Assembly (NCBI RefSeq): GCF_000220395.1
Contig: NW_004086397.1
Location: forward strand, 51,187 to 115,186
Origin: Ichthyophthirius multifiliis
Lineage: Eukaryota; Ciliophora; Oligohymenophorea; Hymenostomatida
Reading direction: 5' to 3'
Length of the DNA stretch: 64,000 nucleotides
The notes under the pieces are model-generated. The model was given only the letters and a program-made list of their open reading frames with translations, was not told where the DNA came from and did no database searches. Position numbers and translations under genes: made by a program. Positions 12,738-24,569 of the stretch are shown here, in pieces (within the stretch, counting starts at the first letter, position 1; each line of letters starts with the position of its first letter).

Positions 12738-13001
12738 CTTTTGAAATTTATTTACTTTATATTTATTTCGTTTTCTTTTTTTATGTGTGTTTTATCTATT
12801 TAATTTATTTTTAATTTTTCTAAGGTTTTATTTTATTTTAATTTTTTCTCTTTATAATAGTATATTTATATAGATTTTCAAAATAAATATTATTAAAAAA
12901 AAAAACAAAACAAAACAAAAAAATTAACAAATAATTAATATTTTGAATAAATAATAAATATTAATAATTAACAGATTTTAATTTAAATTATAGATAAAAA
13001 A

Positions 13002-14006
13002 ATGAAATAATAACAAAATTTTTTAACTAAATGCTAAAATAGTAGAGACTTTAATACAAACTCAACTGAAACCGAGAGTTTCATGTTAAAACAACAAAGT
13101 AAAGCTAAAAAATTCCTTGGACAGAATATGAAAATTAGACAATATTGAATTTAGTGAAATAATATGGACCATTTAATTGGGGATTTATAGCAAAACATAT
13201 ACCTGGAAGAATCGGAAAATAATGTAGAGAACGATGGCATAATCATTTAAATCCTGAAATAAATAAATAACCTTGGAAAGAAGATGAAGAATGGATACTA
13301 TATTTGAGTCATAAATTAAGAGGGAATAAATGGAAAGAAATATCTTTAGAATTGCCAGGAAGAACTGATAATACTATAAAAAATCACTGGAATTCTTGTA
13401 TGAAAAAGAAGTTAGATAATTTAAATGTTCGCTTTGATAAAATATTAGAAGAATAAGGAAAACATTTGGATATAAATAATCATTAATAAATAGAAAAAGT
13501 AATTGAATATATATTAAAATAAAATAAAGATAAAAATTCTATAAATTAAAATATTAGCAATAGTAATATTAAACATAGTAATATTATTAATAATTTTAAT
13601 TAATAAAAAAGAAAAAAATTAAGCTAAATAATCATAATAATTCTTAAAAAAATAAAAAAATATTTAATAATAATAAAAAGATGAATAAAGAAATAACTTT
13701 GATATTATTTCAAATTATACAAACTACTCTATTAATAATAATCTAAATTCAGATAGTGAAAACTCTAGTTTATGTAATTCTTTTGAAGAATTTAATACAT
13801 ATAATAATGATAATGGAAACGGGTTTAATAAATTTTAAAATTAAATGCTTTAATAAATAGAATAATTATAAGAAGATTAACAGATAAACTTTTAATAGAA
13901 TAATTTTTAAAACTTTAGATTTAGAAATTTTTAAAATTAATCTGAAATTTTACAAAAAGTCTTTATTATTTAATATGATTTATCAAACAATTTGTATAAA
14001 TAATGA
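13002..14006 (+). CDS. R2R3-type Myb DNA-binding protein
   Basis: Starts MKQQQNFLTKCQNSRDF. Two Myb repeats follow. R2 runs from PWTEYENQTILNLVKQYG through NWGFIAKHIPGR to CRERWHNHL. R3 runs from PWKEDEEWILYLSHKL through NKWKEISLELPGRTDNTI to KNHWNS. The regularly spaced tryptophans and the recognition-helix signatures are intact, so it should bind DNA as a transcription factor. The C-terminal half is Asn/Gln/Ser-rich, as in activation domains. Frame slips occur at an A6 run just before R2 (about 13109) and twice in A-runs near 13620-13680; the clear final frame (NNLNSDSENSSLCNSFEEF) ends at TGA 14004. These slips look like homopolymer errors. The 5' leader (12738-13001) lies between this gene and the divergent 10-12.7 kb gene and should hold both promoters. 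Confidence 0.88.
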
Positions 14007-14246
14007 GTTATAAATATATAAAAAATAGAAGATTTTTTAGTTCAAAATATATTTTAATTTTTTTTTTTTTTTTAATTTATTATATATCAAAAATAAGAAT
14101 CGGTTAAATATTTATTTAACAAACAATTAAAAAAAGGATTTTTTTTTTTTTTCTTAAAAAAAAATAAATATAATTTATATAGAAACAATTAATTCATTTA
14201 TTATTTAATAAATCTAATTTTATATATATGTATTTTTTTTCTTATA

Positions 14247-15118
14247 TCAATCTAAAAACTTAATATTTTAATTTTTTTGTTTAATTATATTTTAAATCTA
14301 TTCTTTTAAATCCTTATTTATAATATTTATATCACTCTCAATATTTATTACTTTCCTGTTAAATTTTTCTTCGTTTTCTTCTACTTCTTGTCTACACATT
14401 GGACAATTTTTCTTATTTTTCTCAAAAATCCATTATTAGCAACATTTTTCACAAAACCCATGCTTTTTTTTTATTTTGTTTTCAAAGAAAATAAATAATT
14501 TTTTTTTTACAAAACAAGGTAAAGCTATTTATATATTGTTTTACATACATAAAGTGCATAAATTTAAATCTTCATCATTATCTGTTTTTGTTTATTTAAT
14601 AATATTTTATTAATTATCATCGTTTGAAATTAAAACTTAATCATTTTATTAGATATCATTCAATGATGCATTATATTGTTATATTAGTTCAACTAAATTA
14701 AATATTTCTTAAACAGATAAATTAAATTTATGAATATCTTCATTTATTAACTATTATTTTTATTTTTAAAAAAATATAGTTTTTTGCAAATAATAAAAAT
14801 GCTTAATTTTTACAATATTAACATTTATATTTTAATTAAGAAAATTATTTTTAAAGAAGATCTTTTTAATAAAATTTTTATCATTTTTTTATAATTCATC
14901 AAATTAAAGTAAAAAATTTAAACATGATTTTGACTTTTCATTTCTTGAGATATATATTTAACTATTTGCAATAAAAATATTTATTTATTTTCATTTTTTT
15001 TAATATTTTACTATAATAATTCGTTAAACTTATAGATTTATTAATTTATATCATCTAAATTTTAAATTTAAATAATCCTTTCACTTGTATTCTTTTATTT
15101 TATCACGATATTTCCCAT
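14247..15118 (-). CDS. RING-finger protein (C-terminal RING)
   Basis: Begins MGNIVIKQKNTSER at 15118. The first two thirds is helical and Lys/Asn/Ile-rich with no known domain. The C-terminal RING reads LCTLCMQN, then LPCF joined across a 48-nt intron (14463-14510) to HGFCEKC, then NCPMCRQ. That gives a complete C-C-C-H-C-C-C-C set with FCEKCCQQW typical of E3 ligases. A second, very short candidate intron of about 29 nt near 14940-14965 restores frame in the middle; a homopolymer slip is the alternative. The tail (EVEENEEKFNRK...) is charged, and TGA is at 14247. Likely an E3 ubiquitin ligase of unknown target; the convergent neighbour is the Myb gene, 240 nt away. Confidence 0.75.
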
Positions 15119-16212
15119 TCTGCTAGTATTGTTATTTAATAAAATTACTTATAAATTAAAAATTAAAAAATTATTATTATTATATTATTAAAATAATCTG
15201 TAATTATAATTATTAAATCTAAAAAGAAAAAAATAAAATATTAATTTTTTTTAATTTATATGAATTTAAATTAAATACTTTTTAGTTATTATATTTAAAT
15301 ATAAATTATCTATATTTTATAAAAAATTATATTAATTTAATATATTTATATAATAAATATATATGTTAAATATATTTTTAAATATTTTTTAATACTTTTA
15401 TTAAATAAATATAATTATTATTTATATAATATTTCAATATTTAAATGCTAAATTTATATTCTAATATAAAAAAAAAAATTATATATATATAAATATATAA
15501 ATATATAAATATATAAATATATATATATATTGTATATATTATATTTTATTTTTATTTAATTCATCTTAATATTATAGTTTATTACTTTTAAAATATTAAT
15601 AGTTTTTGCTATTTTAATATTAATTAATAATTTTTTTTTATATAAATAATCATTTTAAAACAAAAACTAATACAATCTTATTTTTTATCTTTATAAAATT
15701 TATACTTTTTTATATTTGATTAATAAATTTTAATTCTTTCTAATATATAAAAAAAAATTATATTTTAGTTATTTATTTTAATAATTAATTTAATTTATCT
15801 TTTTTTTTATTTCTTTTTAAATTATCATTGAAAATTCTAATTTCTGGTATTTTTTATTTTTTTTTTTCTTATTAAAATTTTTTTTTTTTTATTATTTTTA
15901 TAATATAAATAATAAGAATTTTAAATATTTTGTATTTATAAACTAAAAAATTCCATTTTTTACTTAAAATTAGAATTTTTATAACTATAAATATTTTTCT
16001 TCATACACAAAATTTAACACACTAAAAAGAAAAACAAAAAAATATTCTAGAAATATATATAAAAAAAACACTATATAATATAATTAGAAATTAATTGAGT
16101 TCAATATGAAAATACTCTATTCTATAAAATCTTTAGTAAATAGTAAATTATATGTAACGCGATTTTTTTAATATATTTAATTTACATTTTTGATAATCAA
16201 ATAAATATAATC
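15119..16212. other. Intergenic, AT-rich
   Basis: Nothing coding recognised. It has a TATAAA/AT simple repeat at about 15480-15530 and several T-runs near 15850-15900. Confidence 0.65.
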
Positions 16213-16775
16213 TCATTTTTATTTTTTCTATTAAAAAAATAAATAATTAAATTAAAATTAAAAAATAAATATTAACTATATTATATCATCAATAACTTTT
16301 TCAGCTAATATAAAATCTTCACTTTTCTAAGATAGCTCGGTTTTAATAATCTAAAAATAATATAACTTTATTAGATATTTTTTTAAATATTTATACAAAG
16401 CTTTAATTATTTTCTTAATAATAATCTTCTTTATTCGTAGTATATGATTACTGCTAATTTTTTAAAAAAAACTTATATATTTAAAAAGAAAAAATTATTT
16501 ACTATATAGGTGTTTTAATTAGTTTTAAAAATACTTGTTTTCGAATTTTATTATTCGATATATATAATACTTTTTTTTGACCGCTATGAAATTATATTAT
16601 CTCTCGAAGAATTTTTATATTAAATTTAATTCTCTATTAAGTTTTTTCTAGAACTATATTTTATTTCGCTATTATATTATTTTTCACTCTCTATTTAGCT
16701 ATTTATTTTTAATGTACTATTTTTAATTTCTTCATTGTTTGTATCTGTATTTTGTAGAGATTAACAGCATCCCAT
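16213..16775 (-). CDS. MGCC-starting, probably N-myristoylated protein of unknown function
   Basis: Starts MGCCQSLQNTDTNNEE. Gly2 followed by Cys3-Cys4 is the classic layout for N-myristoylation plus palmitoylation, so it should sit on the inner face of a membrane. The rest is hydrophilic, rich in Ser, Asn, Gln and Lys (SSRKNLIENQIQYKNSSRD). An intron at 16454-16502 joins QNTYI to QQSYTTNKEDYYQ in phase. Near 16370 the frame changes: staying in frame gives a stop at 16319, but the neighbouring frame reads a more protein-like ELSQKSEDFILAEKVIDDI and runs on to TGA at 16213. The 3' end is therefore uncertain. No family recognised. A second gene in this window, the kinase starting at 35952, has the same MGCC start. 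Confidence 0.62.
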
Positions 16776-17012
16776 ATTTATGATAATTAAATTATTTTAA
16801 TTGATTTTTTAATTTAATGACTAAAATATTATTATGTAGAATAAATAAATATTATTTATTAATTTTACGCATATATGTTTATTATATAAAAAAATATAAA
16901 CAATTTAATTTAATTAAATAATAAAAATTTATTATTTTTATATATAAATAAATATGTAAGTAAGATATTTTCCATTTACAAATATTTATATTTTTTACTA
17001 TTTTTTTTCATT

Positions 17013-17654
17013 TCATTAATATTTTCTCCTATAAGCATTGCTTTAAGCCTTTTAACTAATTTCATTTTATCCAAAATAAAAAGTATTTCTTGTAAAAATT
17101 TATTTTAGTAAACTTATATCTAAAGCTTATGACCATTTAAAAAATACAGTTCTTTTTTTTCCTTAAAAAGTGTATTTAAAAATAGGAATTTTTGTATTTT
17201 TATGTAAGAAAAATCCAAAGCCCAACATATTTTAAGTTTCTATTTTTATACTACTAGATCCAAATCCTGCATTTTTAAAAAATTATAAATAAACAGTTTT
17301 CCCATTTTAATCTAAATATAATCCTTTTAATGTTTTATTAATCTTAAGTTACATAATAAGAAAAGGAACTCCGAAAATTAAAAGCAAATTCAAGTTGTTT
17401 TCCTTTTCTTCTGGTTAATCACTAGTTAAATATCCATATGCATTAATACCAACCATTAAAAATGTTATAGAAGAAAATATTTTTAAAAATTTTCCTTCTT
17501 TACTTGTATATACAGTTAAAGATTATCCTTTTTACAAATTAAATGTATCTTTAATAAATATTTTATTTTTTTGACAAAATGTATTCGCTAATTTATTTAT
17601 TAAAATATGCTAATTAAAAACATTATTCAAGTTATTTTTAAAAAATGAAAACAT
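17013..17654 (-). CDS. 213-residue protein with membrane segment, possibly mitochondrial (TMEM186/TMEM223-like layout)
   Basis: Intronless frame from MFSFFKNNLNNVFNQH to TGA. The N-terminus is rich in Asn, Lys and Phe with few acids, compatible with a mitochondrial presequence. Hydrophobic helices lie at about residues 68-86 (IFSSITFLMVGINAYGYL) and 102-118 (LNLLLIFGVPFLIM). A soluble region follows (KTVYLQFFKNAGFGSSS, then NMLGFGFFLHKNTK). This small two-helix layout resembles TMEM186/TMEM223-type mitochondrial inner-membrane proteins, but I see no decisive motif; treat the family as a guess. It is read without any frame break. Confidence 0.7.
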
Positions 17655-17755
17655 TTTTTATAATTTATAATATATAAAAAAAAAAATCAAAAAAAATATC
17701 TTTTATATAATAAAAAAAATAAAATAATACATATATATAATTGTAATAATAAAAT

Positions 17756-19697
17756 TCATTAGAAATTTTAATTATATTTAAAATCATCCAATTAATTACA
17801 AAAAAATTAATACAATTAAATTTCAATTTCTTTATTTAACCCATGTATTTTAGCAAAGCTTTTTGCTTTTTACAACGGATCTTCATTTTAGAATAATTTA
17901 ACAATATTTGTCTTTCCTTTTCCTAAATTTATTTAAATTTTCGTATAAGGTAAATTGTTTTAATTATTTTTTTATCTATAACAGAACTTCGGGGGCTAGT
18001 TCTTAAGTTATTTTAACTTTTCGAGATTTTCTCCTATACTAAATTATTATAATTGTTATTTTAATAATTTAGCTTTGTAAAATCCACCTTATATTCTATC
18101 TACTGTTTTTGAAAAGCCGTTTACTATTTATTCGGAATTTAAATTATTTATAATTTCTCCATTCATTTTATGTATTTAAGGATGAAAAGTACAGCTTTAA
18201 AGCTATTCCTATTCTTTATATTCCTAAACTTGATTTTCTAATAAACTTTTTTCTTATTTACTTATTTTTTAATTATAGAGTCTTTCAAAAATATTAATTT
18301 CATAATATTCGTTTATTTATTAATTTAAACTACTTTAATTTAATATTGGTCTAAACGTACATTATTCCATTTCTTGCATTTCCTTATCTTTTATTTATTC
18401 TTCAATTTTTCTATCATGCAATTCTTTCTTTTTATATAAAATCTTTATTCTATCTAATTATTAATTTTAGTAATTTCGTTATTCTTTAAAAATAAAATAA
18501 AATAATTTTTTTTTAAATAAAAATACTTTTTTATGAAATACTATTTTCTTCTTTTGAATTTTCATGATTTTATATGCCTAATTAAGCTTCCAATTCTTTT
18601 TATTTTTATTCGAAAACTTCCTAATCTATCCCTTCAATAGGATTTCTAGCTAAAAAATTAGCTGTACAATTCAACTCTAATAATTACGAAGTTTTTTCGA
18701 TTTTAGGTTAAAAAGTGAATTATTCTACCCTTTCCTAATAAATCTAATTAAGGAACTTATTTTTCTAAAGACCTATTCTTTAAGAATAAAAATAAATCAA
18801 AGAAATATCTTTCCAAACATTCAATAATTACTTAATATCATTTTAATAATCTTCCTATTCTTATAAATCTTTAATTTCCAAAATATTTCCTATTTATTGC
18901 ACTTGGTTTTATTTTAAAGGACTTAATAATACCCGCAGAATATTTATTGTTTCATTTAGAGAAATAAAATCATCTTCTTCATTTCTATAAGACAGAATTT
19001 TCCAAAAAACCTCGTGAAAGCACATTTCTTTAAATTTTGATAAACTTGAATTTTAAATGAAAAAATCATTTTAAGAAATACAACTTTTATTAACTAGATT
19101 AAATTTATCATCATATTAAATTAAAGTAAGAATATTTAATTTAGTTAAAATTCTTCCCAATTATTAGAAAGTAATCTTTTCTTAATTACTCACTTCTTCA
19201 ATTGCAATTATTAAATTTTATTCGATTTTTTATTGTAAAATAAAATTAGAATTTTCAGATGTATAATGAGGACTTTAATTCCTTTATTATTTTAATAAAG
19301 ATTACAATAATAATTATTTATCCTATTTTATAAAGCTATATTAGTGTAATCTTTCAAATACATTTTAGACACTTTATGAATTGTTTAAATTTTAACTTTT
19401 TCCTTAAGAATTATTTTACTTTCGTTTTATTTAAGAATTGCAAAACGTTGTTTAACTATTCGAACGCATATTTAGACCTTTCCTTTTTAACGCTTCCATA
19501 CCTTATAATGTTAATTATTATATTAACTAATCGATTTCATGTTATTTTAACGTCTTATATATTCTTTCAGATAATTGTTTTATATTTTTTTCTTGGCTGA
19601 TGTTTTCCTAATTTTATGTGTTTATATGATCTTCAATTTCTTCTTTTATTAAATATGAAATTTGATAATTTTGCTTTGATGATGGAAATTATTACAT
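17756..19697 (-). CDS. 632-residue protein with repeated CTF/FxPKI motifs, ciliate or ciliary type
   Basis: Exons 18527-19697 and 17756-18483 (intron 43 nt) give an uninterrupted 632-residue frame beginning MQQFPSSKQNYQIS. The N-terminal half is helical (ENIKQLSERIYKTLKQHEID, VFERLHQYSFIKQD) and includes an EF-hand-like helical region with EEVSNQEKITFQQLGRIL. The C-terminal half carries three spaced FTFQPKI / CTFRPIL / CTFHPQI motifs and a FERLYNQK box. I recall this combination from protist coiled-coil proteins of cilia and basal bodies, without a confident name. It has no membrane segment or catalytic motif. The reading is clean, which makes this one of the best-supported models here despite unknown function. 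Confidence 0.85.
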
Positions 19698-20098
19698 TTA
19701 ATTATATATATATATATATATATATTTATTTATTTATTGTTTTTTTTTTTTTTTGGAATTATTATAAATAAGTAATTAATTTGTTTGAAATTTTTTTTTT
19801 TTTGAAAATTATTTATTTTATAATATTGTCTTAATTGAAAAAATGTTATAATTTAAAATATTTAATTTAAGTTAAAAAAATATAAATAAATAATTAATAT
19901 TTATTTGATATGAAAAATAATTAATTATGAATAAATTAAATATTAAAATTCTTATCACAAATAAAATAAAAGTTATATAACTTAATCCTATAATATATAT
20001 AATTAAATACATAAAAATTTAAATATTAATTAAATTGATTATTATCTTTAAAATTAATACTATAAACGTCAAAGGTAAACCTTATTTTTTTCTAATTT
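19698..20098. other. Intergenic, AT-rich
   Basis: AT dinucleotide run at about 19704-19724 and a T13 run at about 19741-19754, probably part of the upstream region of the 632-residue gene. No coding signal. Confidence 0.6.
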
Positions 20099-20315
20099 TC
20101 AAAATATAATTAAAATCCCAAAAAAGTTACTTTATTATTTACTTTTTTATATTTTTAATACTTCTTGATTATTTTAAAGTTTATAAATAATTTTTAATTC
20201 TTTCAAACAAATATTAATCAGAAAGTTAATATCAGCTTAATTCTCTAAGTTTTTTTTTAAAGTTCAATCATTTTTTTTATTTAATGATCTAAATAATTAT
20301 ATAAAATAAAATAAT

Positions 20316-21053
20316 TCATTTAGCAATTTATTATCGCAATTTTTAAAATAATTGATATCTTTAAAAAGTATTTTTTAATTATATTTACAATTCTTCTATA
20401 TATATGATTTTAAATAAAAGAAATATCTTGGAGTATATTTTTATTAATAGATTCTAATTAAATTTTTGATTTAATTTTAGCTCAATTGATTAATTAATAT
20501 TAATTTTATTAATTATTGCCTTTTATTTTCTTTTAATTTTAGATTAATACATATTAAATTTATTAAATATTTTTTTTATATAGTTTTTAGATTATTAAAA
20601 ATATTTTTAAATATATATTTTTCTTCTATAATAATATCTCTCTTATTTTATAAGAATTTTTTCTACTCTATACAATATCAAATAATTAAAAATATTAATT
20701 TTTATAATTTTATATTTTTCAATTTTAATAATTATTATTTTAATTCTTTAAATATTAATATTAGATTCTTTTTTATTTTATTTTTGACATTTTTGATATA
20801 ACAATTCTTATATTTAATTTTTACATATATTATTTTATTTTATTTATTTATCATCATCAATATAATCTTATTTTCTATAATATCTCTAAATAGATAATAT
20901 ATACTACATTTATTCAAGTGAATTTTTTTATTTATCATTTTCATGTATAAATAAAGGAAATATTATTTAAAAATCATTTATGTTTTCAATTTGATATTTT
21001 TATTAATCGTTAATATATAATAAATACTTTCTAAAACTAAAGTTTGAATACAT
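20316..21053 (-). CDS. Basic helical protein with IQ-like motifs, 245 residues or longer
   Basis: Begins MYSNFSFRKYLLYINDQQ and stays open to TGA at 20316. Motifs such as ILSIQRYYRKQ and ERYYYRRKIYIQKYF resemble IQ calmodulin-binding motifs (I/V-Q-x3-R/K) in Ile/Gln/Lys-rich helices. Just past the stop, other frames read LNELFYFIQLFRSLNKKND and then NLENQADINFLINICLKELK down to TGA at 20099. The true protein may therefore extend to 20099 with two single-base slips at A-runs near 20330 and 20270. No catalytic domain. It is divergent from the EGF gene, with a 192-nt shared upstream region. Confidence 0.55.
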
Positions 21054-21245
21054 TTCGAAATTCGGAAAAAAACATAAGTTATCTACCTCTATCTTAATCA
21101 AAATAATATTATTTTAATTTTTTTTTTTTAAAAAAAAAATACATAAAAAAAATAATATAAAATATATTTATAAATTTTCATTATTTATATAGATACTTTA
21201 CAATTTTATATATAAAAATAAAATCTTTAAAAAATAATTAAATTA

Positions 21246-21701
21246 ATGAATATTTATATTTACTTTCTTATATTATTAACTTTTTCAAATAATATTAAAT
21301 AAACTTAATCTCAAATATAATATAGCAAAAAACAGCTTAAAGATGATCTTAAAAAAAAAAAGTTCTAATAATTAAGCAATAAAAATAATCTTTTACATAT
21401 GTAAGGAATTTAAATATGTAATAATTAGAATAGTAAATGCTTAAATAAAGGTATATGTAATAATGGAGAATGTTTTTGTCCTTATCCTTTTGTAGGTTAA
21501 CTTTGTTAATTCGAACTAGAAGTAGCAACCAGAATAGAAGAATATTAAATCGTAATTATAAATATTGCAGCATTTTTAATTGGAATGATTGGATATATTA
21601 TTGTTTATATAAAAATTGTTGTACATAGATAAAAACATGATGCTGAAAATAAGGAATAAGGATATGCAGGTCAAGTATAAATTTGGGAAAAAGTTAATTG
21701 A
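21246..21701 (+). CDS. Single-pass membrane protein with one EGF-like domain
   Basis: Intronless 151-residue frame. Residues 1-20 (MNIYIYFLILLTFSNNIKQT) form a signal peptide. Residues about 60-88 form an EGF-like domain with six cysteines (CNNQNSKCLNKGICNNGECF, then CPYPFVGQLC), including the late C-x-C and G-x2-C spacing. A transmembrane helix follows (IVIINIAAFLIGMIGYIIVY) and then a short basic and polar cytoplasmic tail. The topology, signal then EGF then helix then tail, predicts a type I surface protein. EGF modules are widespread in ciliate surface proteins; the ligand or partner is unknown. Confidence 0.88.
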
Positions 21702-22130
21702 AAATTTATATATTGATTTTTTTTTTTTTCAAAAATGGGTAAACACATCATATATATATATATAGGTTAATAATTTTTTATTTATAAATTTAAAATATTG
21801 TTTATTAATATTTTTTTTTTTTAAAAAAAAATAAATCTCCTTATTATATTGTACATAAAAATAAACATAATTTTCAAAAGAAAATAGCATTAAATTTTTA
21901 TTTTTTAGAGTAATAATGATTTTTTTTAAAAAATAAATAAAAAATATTAAATAAACATAAATAAATTACGTTTTTTAATTTTGTTTTGTTTTGTTTTTAT
22001 TTTATTTTTAAATTATTTATATTAGTACGTTATTTATAAATATTTTTTTTCTTAAATAAATTACCATTTTTTTTAAAAAAACTTTTTTTTATATATATAT
22101 GTTTAATATGTCTTTAATTTATAATCTATT
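21702..22130. other. Intergenic between convergent genes
   Basis: AT-rich, with T and A runs and the sequence TTTTGTTTTGTTTTG near 21980. No coding signal. Confidence 0.6.
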
Positions 22131-22554
22131 TCATTCTTATAATAACTACTGCGACTACTATTAATTATTATTAACAGGTTTGCAGCATCCGTATGTAAAA
22201 ATATAAATAATGCCTGTTACAAACATAATAATAGCAATTGTTATTGATACTATTTTAATAAAACTATCTCCAGTTAAATTTCCTAATATAATAGTGCATA
22301 TATATATATTAAATAAACCCCTTCCGAAATCATTGCCTAAAAATTTCATGTTTTCAACAATAAATTATACTTATAGTGCTGCTAAAATTAAAACTAATCC
22401 AAATATAATTAAATATGCTGGCTAAAATAATTAATAAGGCTTGGTTATATCAATGCTAGGCAAATAAATATATCTTAAAATGCTAAATATCATTAAAATA
22501 ATACCAACTATTATTGAAAAACTTTTAAATTTTCCTTAAAGTTTAATCTTACAT
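22131..22554 (-). CDS. COPI-associated / TVP15-like four-helix membrane protein
   Basis: Four hydrophobic helices in about 140 residues: FSIIVGIILMIFSILRYI; AYLIIFGLVLILAAL; FNIYICTIILGNL; IVSITIAIIMFVTGIIYIF. Between helices two and three is FLGNDFGRGLFNIYI. The G-R-G-hydrophobic-F box after a Phe-Leu/Gly pair is the signature of the COPI-associated protein family (TVP15 in yeast), which lives in Golgi/endosomal membranes. The ATG at 22554 gives MQDQTLRK and needs a one-base slip at an A4 run to enter the main frame at FKSFSIIVG. The C-terminus is Asn/Gln-rich and ends at TGA 22131. The exact role is unknown; family assignment moderately sure. Confidence 0.7.
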
Positions 22555-22785
22555 TAATTTTAATTTTTGTATTAATATATAAGTAAAAAAGGGAAACAAA
22601 AAAAATCAAATAATATATTTCGGAGAATTTTATAATTTATATAATATTAATTCTTTTATAAAAATAAAATAATATAATTATATAAATAGAATTTATTTTA
22701 TTTTTATATTAATTATGTAAATATATTTATATTAATAATTTTATATTTATTTTATTTTAAAATATGTATTTTTAAATTAAATATG

Positions 22786-22875
22786 TCATAATAAAGTATA
22801 TCTCTTTGCATCTTTTTAATCATTAATTTAAGATATAATTTCAGTAGCGTCAATAAGTAAATTTGCGTTGTTTAA
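22786..22875 (-). CDS. Possible orphan 3' exon
   Basis: After a splice-acceptor-like AAAG the minus strand reads 29 protein-like residues, including NANLLIDATEIISQIN and DAKRYTLL, to TGA at 22786. Codon use is GC-richer than its surroundings. No upstream exon could be recognised in the AT repeat to its right (22895-22990). It may be the end of a very small gene or a relic. Confidence 0.25.
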
Positions 22876-22891
22876 CTTTTAATATTAAATA

Positions 22892-22894
<3 letters not shown>

Positions 22895-22940
<46 letters not shown>

Positions 22941-22948
22941 TATATATT
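22895..22948. repeat. AT dinucleotide microsatellite
   Basis: About 25 AT units, with one interruption near 22933-22935, between the orphan exon and the histone deacetylase gene. Confidence 0.9.
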
Positions 22949-23072
22949 TATTTACATAAAATATATATATTATTTAATATTATATATATTTTTATTTTAT
23001 TTTACTTATTCATTATAATTGCTTATATTAATTGTTCCAGGATTAATATTTTTTAAGTTTTTTAGTATTTAT

Positions 23073-24569
23073 TCACTATATTTTTTTTATTTTAAATTAT
23101 TTTTAAATATTTTTAATTTTTTATTTATTATACATAGTTTAATCTAAATATTATTTCATATTTAAATTTTCCATATTACTAATAGGCATATGTAATTTAT
23201 ATTCTGGTCCAAAATAATGTAAATAATCATTTTCAGGCATTTCTTTATATTAAATTTTTTTAATTTCAAAAATTAAAAAATTACCATCTTAAATTTCCTA
23301 ATTTACTGCTATTGAAGTTTCATAAACCCAACATCTCGGTACATTTCTCAAAGTATATCCACCTCCTCCCAAAAGCATTAATGGAACTCCAAAGCTTTTC
23401 ATAAATCTTGTACATTCTCCATGTCCTTTAATAGATAAATTAAAACACCCTAACCTGTCTCCAGAAAGACTATCAGCCCCACATTAAAGAACAACGGCTT
23501 CTGGTCTATATTAATTCATAATTTAAGTAAGAACCGGTTTAAAAATATAAATAAATTATTCATCATCTAATCCTTCATTCAAAGGAAAATTAACCGCGTA
23601 ATATTTTCCTTTTTAAAATCCAATATCTTCTATATGACCTGTTCCTGGAAAATAATCTTTATATTTATGAAATGAACATGTCATTACTCTATCTGTTAAA
23701 TAAAAAGCCTCTTCAACCCCGTCTCCATGATGAATATCAATATCTATATATAATACACGTTAATAAACTCTTTTTTTATAAAAAAAAATAGATTAAATTT
23801 TATATCTGTAGATATTTATATTTACTTTAATAATTCTAATATTGCTAATACACAATCATTTATATAACAAAATCCGGAAGCTTCGGATTGTTTGGCATGA
23901 TGTAATCCTCCGGACCAATTGATTGCGATATCGACTTTTTTATTTGCTAATAGATTTGCTCCAGCTATTTATATTTTTTTTATTATATTTTTATATTATT
24001 TTGTATTAGTATTTTTATTATATTTTACCTATAGATCCTGCTGAATATGTAAGACAATAATCATAAAGTCTATCTAAAACAGGACAATCATCACCAAAAT
24101 TAACTATGTTTATTTGTTTTTATTTTTTTTTTTATTAATTATAAAATTATTTGTTATTTATTTACATCTATATAATTAATCTTCATAATCATTTTTATTG
24201 AAAGGAGTCACATTTTTAATTAAATTTATATATTCATCTGAATGGAAATTGGTTAGCATTTTTTCATTAACTTCTCTTATATATTAATTTACATAATCAC
24301 GATCCTTTATTTTGTTAAACATATATATATATATATATTTACATATATATATATATATATTTATTTATATATATATTCAATTATATTTTTTCTATTATTA
24401 CATAATGGTTCATTTATTAATCCAAATTATATGATTTTATTAATGTATCTGTCATTGCAACTCTTAAAGGCTTCATTGGATGACATTAAGCATAGTTAAA
24501 ACATCCAATAGATTCATCAAAATAATAAGCTACATTTTTATTCCATTTATCAGGAAATTCTAAGTCCAT
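23073..24569 (-). CDS. Class I histone deacetylase (RPD3/HDAC1 type)
   Basis: Six exons, in transcript order 24402-24569, 24166-24304, 24029-24103, 23826-23964, 23285-23769 and 23073-23242, give an exact 391-residue frame starting [18 protein letters not shown]. Hallmarks in order are [28 protein letters not shown] (the two charge-relay histidines); [18 protein letters not shown] (zinc ligands Asp and His); [19 protein letters not shown] (third zinc Asp); and [16 protein letters not shown] (catalytic Tyr). Length is a little under that of HDAC1, with only a short Gln/Lys-rich tail after the catalytic domain. It removes acetyl groups from histone lysines in the nucleus. All active-site residues are present and no frame break is needed. 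Confidence 0.97.

Noticed and set aside
16340-16385. A 16-nt GTTATATTATTTTTAG intron in the MGCC protein gene
   Set aside because: Shorter than any other intron supported here. A one-base slip in the T-run explains the frame change equally well.
19376-19600. Plus-strand hydrophobic ORF of 74 codons
   Set aside because: Antisense shadow of the first exon of the 632-residue minus-strand gene, which has the far better composition.
22210-22425. Plus-strand ORF of 71 codons
   Set aside because: Antisense of the COPI-associated membrane protein, whose GRG-F box and four helices are on the minus strand.
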